Assembly (NCBI GenBank): GCA_009927005.1
Contig: RFNV01000186.1
Span: forward strand, 1 to 45,571
Direction: 5' to 3'
Length of the DNA: 45,571 nt
Origin: Pseudomonadota bacterium
Lineage (GTDB): Bacteria > Bdellovibrionota > FAC87 > UBA2466
The translations under genes and the position numbers were made by a program. The notes under the pieces were generated by a model. It was not told where the DNA came from. It searched no databases and saw nothing but the letters and a program-made list of their open reading frames with translations. Of this stretch, positions 41,462-45,571 are shown piece after piece; positions within the stretch are counted from its first letter, which is position 1; each line of letters starts with the position of its first letter.

Positions 41462-43179
41462 TTGGCTTCTGCTCCTCCCTCATCTCGAGGATCAAATACG
41501 GCTTCAAGATTTCCTGCCTTGTCTCTAAAGACCGCTTGAACTAAAGCGGTCCTGTCGGTTTCCACAACAGAGTGCCCGATTTGTTTTAGGGCTTCTAGAG
41601 TTTCTTTTTCGAACCCTCTTTCAACGCTCAATTCATCAGGAATCCATTGGTGATGAATTCGAGGGGCAAAAACAGCTGACTTCAGTCCTCTTTCGGGATT
41701 TTCTAAAACGCCAAGAAGGACTTGAAACACATGAGAGGTAATTCGGGATCCGCCCGCAGCACCAATTGCCAAGATATTCCGGTTGTTTTCCAAAACCAGA
41801 GTGGGGGTCATACTGGATGCCGGTCTTTTCAGAGGCTCAATGGAATTAGCTTTGCCCCCAACGAGGCCAAAAAGGTTCGGCGTTCCGGCTTGGATACTAA
41901 AATCATCCATTTCATCATTGAGAAAGATTCCGGTTCCCGGAACTGCAATGCGACTTCCAAAGTGATCATTGATCGTTAGGGTCATTGAGGCCCCATTTCC
42001 CTCCTCATCCAGAATGCTGATATGGGTGGTGTGGCGGTCTCTAAGCTTCGAAATATCTGTGGGGATTATTTCAGCCGCGGGAGTTGCTTTTTCGAGACTA
42101 ATTGATTTACGACGTGAAATTCCGTAGGCCCTTCCCAAAATGGGCTTTAGGTTGAAAGGGGTGAAATCAGGATCTCCGATAACTTGAGATCGGTCTGCAT
42201 AAGCCCGCTTCATAATTTCAGCCAGCAAATGTAGCTGCTGACCAGGATCTTTCGATTTGGTGGATTCCGCAGTTAACATCTGCAGCATTTCAATCGTTAA
42301 AATTCCCCCGGCACTTGGCGGTGGGGGGAGAAGTAATAGCTTTTTCCCCCACCTAAAAGTAAGGGGCTTTCGAATTTTAGGTTGGTAAGACGCTAAATCT
42401 GAAAGCGTGACGATCCCCCCCAGATTTTTTATGTGTTCAGCAATTTGGGTCGCAGTCTTTCCTGTTTTTAATTCGGTTTGCGGATTAAGAGAGACCCGCT
42501 CTAAAGTATCTGCTAGATCCGACTGTATCAAAAGATCACCATGACCCAGCGGTCGATCATCTCGCGATAAAAGATTTTTTACGTAGCTCTGTTGAAACAA
42601 CAGTTTCTTTTCTTCTCGAATAGCTTTGGCCAGAGAGGGGTAAACCGGAAATCCATTTCGGGCCAAACGAATGGCAGGCTCTAAGATTTTCCTCCAAGAA
42701 AGTTTTCCCCAGCGTTGGTGGATAAAGTAAAGGCCAGGGACAAAACCAGGAGTGGCGACCGACAAAATGCCATAGCGACTCAAGTCTGGCTGAGATTTAC
42801 CTAACGCATCTAGATACATATCCTTTTTTGCCCGTTGCGGAGCAGTTTCTCTGAAATCGACAAAAACTTGTTGGGGGCTTTTCCCACCGAGTGACAAAAG
42901 AAGAAAACCGCCTCCTCCCAGGCCCAGAGAATGGGGTCTTTCCACAGCAATGGTAAAAGCAGTAGCGACTGCGACATCAACTAGATTGCCCCCCAGCTCT
43001 CTTATTTCCTTACCGGCCTTTGAAGAAAAAGTTCCACCCGAGGCAATTGCAATTTGAGTCCCTGAAGCTTGGCAGCATTCAGGTTGGCGTTCCCACTCAG
43101 AAAAATTGATGTGAGGAAAGGGAGAAGAGGAACAAGAGACAAGAGTTGCGATAATCAGAAAATGAAAAAAATGTCTCAT
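41458..43179 (-). CDS. ggt: Gamma-glutamyltranspeptidase lipoprotein
   Basis: 573 residues from the ATG at 43179, preceded by GGGGAAA; an in-frame extension upstream is rejected. The N-terminus (FLIIATLVSC) ends with a lipobox Cys16, so this enzyme is probably lipid-anchored in the periplasm, where it hydrolyses or transfers the gamma-glutamyl group of glutathione. It is made as a precursor that cuts itself before Thr384 (RHTTHISI); the small subunit then carries the family blocks NDEMDDFS, KRPASSMTPT and GAAGGSRI. It is the first gene of a ggt-gshB operon, an unusual pairing of breakdown with synthesis. Confidence 0.95.
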   Translation of the reverse strand: MRHFFHFLIIATLVSCSSSPFPHINFSEWERQPECCQASGTQIAIASGGTFSSKAGKEIRELGGNLVDVAVATAFTIAVERPHSLGLGGGGFLLLSLGGKSPQQVFVDFRETAPQRAKKDMYLDALGKSQPDLSRYGILSVATPGFVPGLYFIHQRWGKLSWRKILEPAIRLARNGFPVYPSLAKAIREEKKLLFQQSYVKNLLSRDDRPLGHGDLLIQSDLADTLERVSLNPQTELKTGKTATQIAEHIKNLGGIVTLSDLASYQPKIRKPLTFRWGKKLLLLPPPPSAGGILTIEMLQMLTAESTKSKDPGQQLHLLAEIMKRAYADRSQVIGDPDFTPFNLKPILGRAYGISRRKSISLEKATPAAEIIPTDISKLRDRHTTHISILDEEGNGASMTLTINDHFGSRIAVPGTGIFLNDEMDDFSIQAGTPNLFGLVGGKANSIEPLKRPASSMTPTLVLENNRNILAIGAAGGSRITSHVFQVLLGVLENPERGLKSAVFAPRIHHQWIPDELSVERGFEKETLEALKQIGHSVVETDRTALVQAVFRDKAGNLEAVFDPRDEGGAEAK

Positions 43180-43232
43180 GATTTCCCCAACCTTATCTAG
43201 ACCTAAGTCTGGGGTCAAAGGAAGAAATTTGG

Positions 43233-43238
43233 TACAAT
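43233..43238 (+). promoter_or_regulatory. Candidate -10 element of nitrilase gene
   Basis: TACAAT lies ten bases before the nitrilase ATG; no good -35 is seen. If active, transcription would start at about 43245, almost at the ATG, and no ribosome site is present, so a leaderless mRNA is possible. Confidence 0.3.
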
Positions 43239-43247
43239 CGCAGACCG

Positions 43248-44060
43248 ATGAAAATCTCACTCGTTCAAATCCAATCCACCGAAAATTTGGATGGCAACTT
43301 AAAAAAAATGAAGAGCTTTGTGGAGAGATCAAAAGAACAGGGTGCAAGCCTTGTGGTTTTTCCTGAGATGGCTTACTTCACTGCAAAAAGAGAGGGAATA
43401 AATCAAATCATTCCTCGGTATTCTGAACTCATCCAGCTTTTCCAATCTTGGGCTAAGGAATTTAAGATTGGCCTAGTGCCTGGAACCTTAAGAGAGCCAG
43501 TGGTCGGAGATCCAAAACGATATTTTAATACACTCTTATTGATCGGTTCCGATGGCCAAATAAAAGCCAAGTATCAAAAGATTTTTCGGTTCAAAGCGAA
43601 TCTTCCACACCACAGTTACGATGAAGGTCGTTTTTGTGAAGCGGGACATCAAGTCATTATTTGCGAATACGAGGGCTGGACTTTCGGATTTGCGATTTGC
43701 TATGACCTTCGATTTCCCGAGCTCTTTAGAAGTCTTCGAAAAAAAGGGGCTCGAGTTTTTATTCTCCCATCGGCATTCACAGTCCCGACGGGTGAAGCCC
43801 ACTGGGAAGTCTTGCTAAGAACTCGCGCGATTGAAAATCAGGCTTATGTGATTGCTCCCGACCAAACCCTAAACTCCGGTGAGGGGCTGACCCAATTTGG
43901 ACACTCTGTAGCGATTGACCCATGGGGACAAATCCTGAGTTGCCACAAAACAGAAGAGGGCATGAGTGTGATTGAGCTTTCTCGTGAGCGGATTAATTTG
44001 GTCGAATCCCAAATTGCCTTGTGGGAGAGCCGAAATGAGGTTCTCTTTCCGATCGCCTAA
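43248..44060 (+). CDS. Nitrilase-superfamily amidase, deaminated-glutathione-amidase-like
   Basis: 270 residues, carbon-nitrogen hydrolase fold. Catalytic triad: Glu40 (VVFPEMAYF), Lys111 (KYQKIFRF) and Cys151 (FAICYDLRFPEL). The block ILPSAFTVPTGEAHWEVLLR followed by TRAIENQAYVIAPDQT matches Nit1/YbeM, which hydrolyse deaminated glutathione, a repair reaction. It is divergent from ggt by 68 bases, and that context beside the glutathione genes supports the assignment; omega-amidase (Nit2) is an alternative. The C-terminus (ALWESRNEVLFP) lacks the common HRR motif. No ribosome site is evident. Confidence 0.85.
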   Translation: MKISLVQIQSTENLDGNLKKMKSFVERSKEQGASLVVFPEMAYFTAKREGINQIIPRYSELIQLFQSWAKEFKIGLVPGTLREPVVGDPKRYFNTLLLIGSDGQIKAKYQKIFRFKANLPHHSYDEGRFCEAGHQVIICEYEGWTFGFAICYDLRFPELFRSLRKKGARVFILPSAFTVPTGEAHWEVLLRTRAIENQAYVIAPDQTLNSGEGLTQFGHSVAIDPWGQILSCHKTEEGMSVIELSRERINLVESQIALWESRNEVLFPIA

Positions 44061-44093
44061 CCCCATGTTACCATTAGATTATTGAGGTGAACC

Positions 44094-45571
44094 ATGACAG
44101 CTTTTCTCTGGACTTTGGTCTTTCTTTCCGGTGCGGGATTTTTCGGTTTTCAGATCTGGGGTCGGCTGAAAGTCCTTTTAAAAGCCCGACGGGATGACGG
44201 CCGTGATTATAGCCGAAAAACATGGGGTCCTCGCCTTAAGAACACTCTGGTTTACGGATTCGGACAATTCAAATTTCTAAAGGGTGACCAACCCGCCGGT
44301 ATTTTACATATCTTTATCTTCTGGGGCTTCATTACTCTTGGCTTGCAAGTAGTCACCATGTTTGTACGCGGCTGGATGCCAGACTTCATTTTACCTGGCC
44401 TACATGCGGACCAGCTAGGAAAGTTCTATGCGCTCACGAAAGATATTTTTCAGGTCTTGGTTCTCATTAGTGTTGTAATCTTCATGGTTCGCTGGGGGAT
44501 TACGAAACCTCGACGGCTCTATGGAATTTTGCCGGCCGAACAAAAACTCAACTCCAAGCCGCATTGGGAACCCTTTTTGATTCTCAGTTTCATTGGGGGA
44601 ATCATGCTCTCAAGCTTTGTGTACGATGCTGGGCGAGCGATTCTGACTTGGAATCTTCCTGAAACACAAACTGAGATGGCTTGGTCACCTTTCACTCGCC
44701 TCTTTGTGAGCTGGATTGGTCTAGAAAACACTGAGCGAGCCGCTTTGTTTTCGAACGTGGGTTGGTGGATCCACAATGGAATTATTATCATCTTTATGAA
44801 TTTGCTTCCTAGTTCGAAGCACTTTCATATCATCACCGGCATGCTGAATGTCTTTTTTGGACGCATAGAGCCTCTGGGAAGGCTTCCTAAAAAAGATTAC
44901 TCAGCTGATGGAGCTATTTTTGGTCGCTCCCAAATAAATCAGTTTTCGTGGAAGCAAGTGTTGGACATGTATACTTGCACTGAGTGTGGTCGATGCTCTT
45001 CGGTGTGTCCCGCCGCTGCTACTGGAAAATCTTTAGCGCCAAGACAGTTCTTGCTCAACCTTCGAGATACTCTGTATGAAAATCAATCGAAGATAAATGC
45101 AGGACAGACAGAGTTTGATACAGTTGTGGGAGAGGGAAAGCCTGTCATTGATGATGTGATTTGGTCTTGTGTCACTTGCCGAGCATGTGAAGAGGCTTGT
45201 CCGGTGAATATCGAATATGTGGATAAAATTGTCGACATTCGACAGCATCTCGTCCAAGAAGCTTCTCGATTTCCGGGCGAGTTGAATCGTGCTTTTCAAG
45301 GACTCGAAAGAAACTCAAATCCCTGGGGAATTAGCTCGGCCGAAAGATTTGCGTGGGCTGAGGGGCTTAATGTGCCAACCCTATCCGAAAATCAAAAAGC
45401 CGAGTACCTGTACTATGTTGGGTGTGGGGGCTGCTTTGACAATAACCATAAGAAATCTGCTCAAGCCCTGACTAAGATCTTAAAAGAAGCAAACGTCAGT
45501 TATGCAGTTTTGGGAAGCGAAGAAACGTGTAATGGTGAAACAGCGCGGAGACTTGGAAATGAATATTTATT
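44094..45571 (+). CDS. Membrane Fe-S oxidoreductase, HdrD-like (3' truncated by window)
   Basis: First 492 residues of a protein I would expect to be about 700 or more, with no stop before the window end. N-terminal NarI-like membrane domain (about five or six helices to residue 260) with histidines suited to heme b (AGILHIFIFWGF, and WIHNGIIIIF, SSKHFHIITG). Then two [4Fe-4S] motifs, CTECGRCSSVCP (from 295) and CVTCRACEEACP (from 359), and the start of a CCG domain (YVGCGGCFDN, EETCNGETARRLGNEYL). Such proteins often neighbour etfAB and are proposed electron-transfer-flavoprotein:menaquinone oxidoreductases. GAGGTGA gives a good ribosome site. Confidence 0.85.
   Translation, partial: MTAFLWTLVFLSGAGFFGFQIWGRLKVLLKARRDDGRDYSRKTWGPRLKNTLVYGFGQFKFLKGDQPAGILHIFIFWGFITLGLQVVTMFVRGWMPDFILPGLHADQLGKFYALTKDIFQVLVLISVVIFMVRWGITKPRRLYGILPAEQKLNSKPHWEPFLILSFIGGIMLSSFVYDAGRAILTWNLPETQTEMAWSPFTRLFVSWIGLENTERAALFSNVGWWIHNGIIIIFMNLLPSSKHFHIITGMLNVFFGRIEPLGRLPKKDYSADGAIFGRSQINQFSWKQVLDMYTCTECGRCSSVCPAAATGKSLAPRQFLLNLRDTLYENQSKINAGQTEFDTVVGEGKPVIDDVIWSCVTCRACEEACPVNIEYVDKIVDIRQHLVQEASRFPGELNRAFQGLERNSNPWGISSAERFAWAEGLNVPTLSENQKAEYLYYVGCGGCFDNNHKKSAQALTKILKEANVSYAVLGSEETCNGETARRLGNEYL

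Noticed and set aside
43180-43347. N-terminal extension of Ggt upstream of 43179
   Set aside because: The extension would overlap the divergent nitrilase gene and would destroy the lipoprotein signal that begins at 43179 behind a good ribosome site.
1-45571. CRISPR arrays, insertion sequences, tRNA/rRNA genes, toxin-antitoxin or phage modules
   Set aside because: Reading both strands I found no regularly spaced repeats, transposase or integrase genes, or tRNA-like cloverleaf sequences in the few intergenic gaps.

Overview
The window looks like chromosomal DNA from an aerobic or respiring Gram-negative bacterium of moderate GC (by eye a little under 50%, not computed). Diderm markers include lipoprotein signals, an LpoA-like lipoprotein, periplasmic PBP4, glutathione metabolism, and type IV prepilin-like proteins. 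The gene set resembles Bdellovibrionota/Oligoflexia or a related former deltaproteobacterial lineage. That placement is an inference from gene style, not a database result. No rRNA, tRNA, CRISPR array, insertion sequence or phage module is visible, and no gene-free stretch exceeds 300 bases.

Layout. (1) 1-10033: membrane arm of respiratory complex I in the order nuoM(partial)-nuoN-nuoA-nuoH-nuoJ-nuoK-nuoL-nuoM-nuoN, tightly packed, with two nuoM and two nuoN; the peripheral-arm genes BCDEFGI are not in view. (2) 10034-12684: small heat-shock protein plus SIMPL-domain periplasmic protein, converging on a two-gene operon of unknown function. (3) 12895-15424: BtuF/BtuC/BtuD-type ABC importer for a metal chelate. 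(4) 15414-17473: a large anchored protein of unknown function, divergent from a ferritin-like protein. (5) 17525-25157: mutS, trmJ, grpE, dnaJ, an LpoA-like lipoprotein and a DksA-type regulator (no dnaK). (6) 25319-29481: lon and a secreted subtilase. (7) 29434-34394, minus strand: GGDEF response regulator, rsmE, a polytopic membrane protein, comM, comF. (8) 34607-38926: PBP4-type DacB, a DUF1343/NamZ-like muramidase, and two prepilin-like proteins, the second with an apparent frameshift near its 3' end. (9) 38942-44060: a glutathione island, gshA-grx converging on ggt-gshB, then a nitrilase-family protein resembling deaminated-glutathione amidase. (10) 44094-end: truncated membrane Fe-S oxidoreductase of the type thought to link electron-transfer flavoprotein to menaquinone.

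Common themes are energy coupling (complex I, Fe-S oxidoreductase), protein quality control (Hsp20, GrpE, DnaJ, Lon), envelope turnover (DacB, NamZ-like, LpoA-like) and thiol redox. Genes are packed with 1- and 4-base start/stop overlaps (TAATG, ATGA, GTGA, TTGA), which I used to choose several start codons and to detect the prepilin frameshift. GTG and TTG starts are common.

I saw no clearly new defence or mobile system. The best leads are the complex I duplication, the glutathione cluster with its candidate repair amidase, the frameshifted orphan prepilin pair, the unknown two-gene operon with a terminator inside its coding sequence, and several inverted or phased repeats at divergent promoters.
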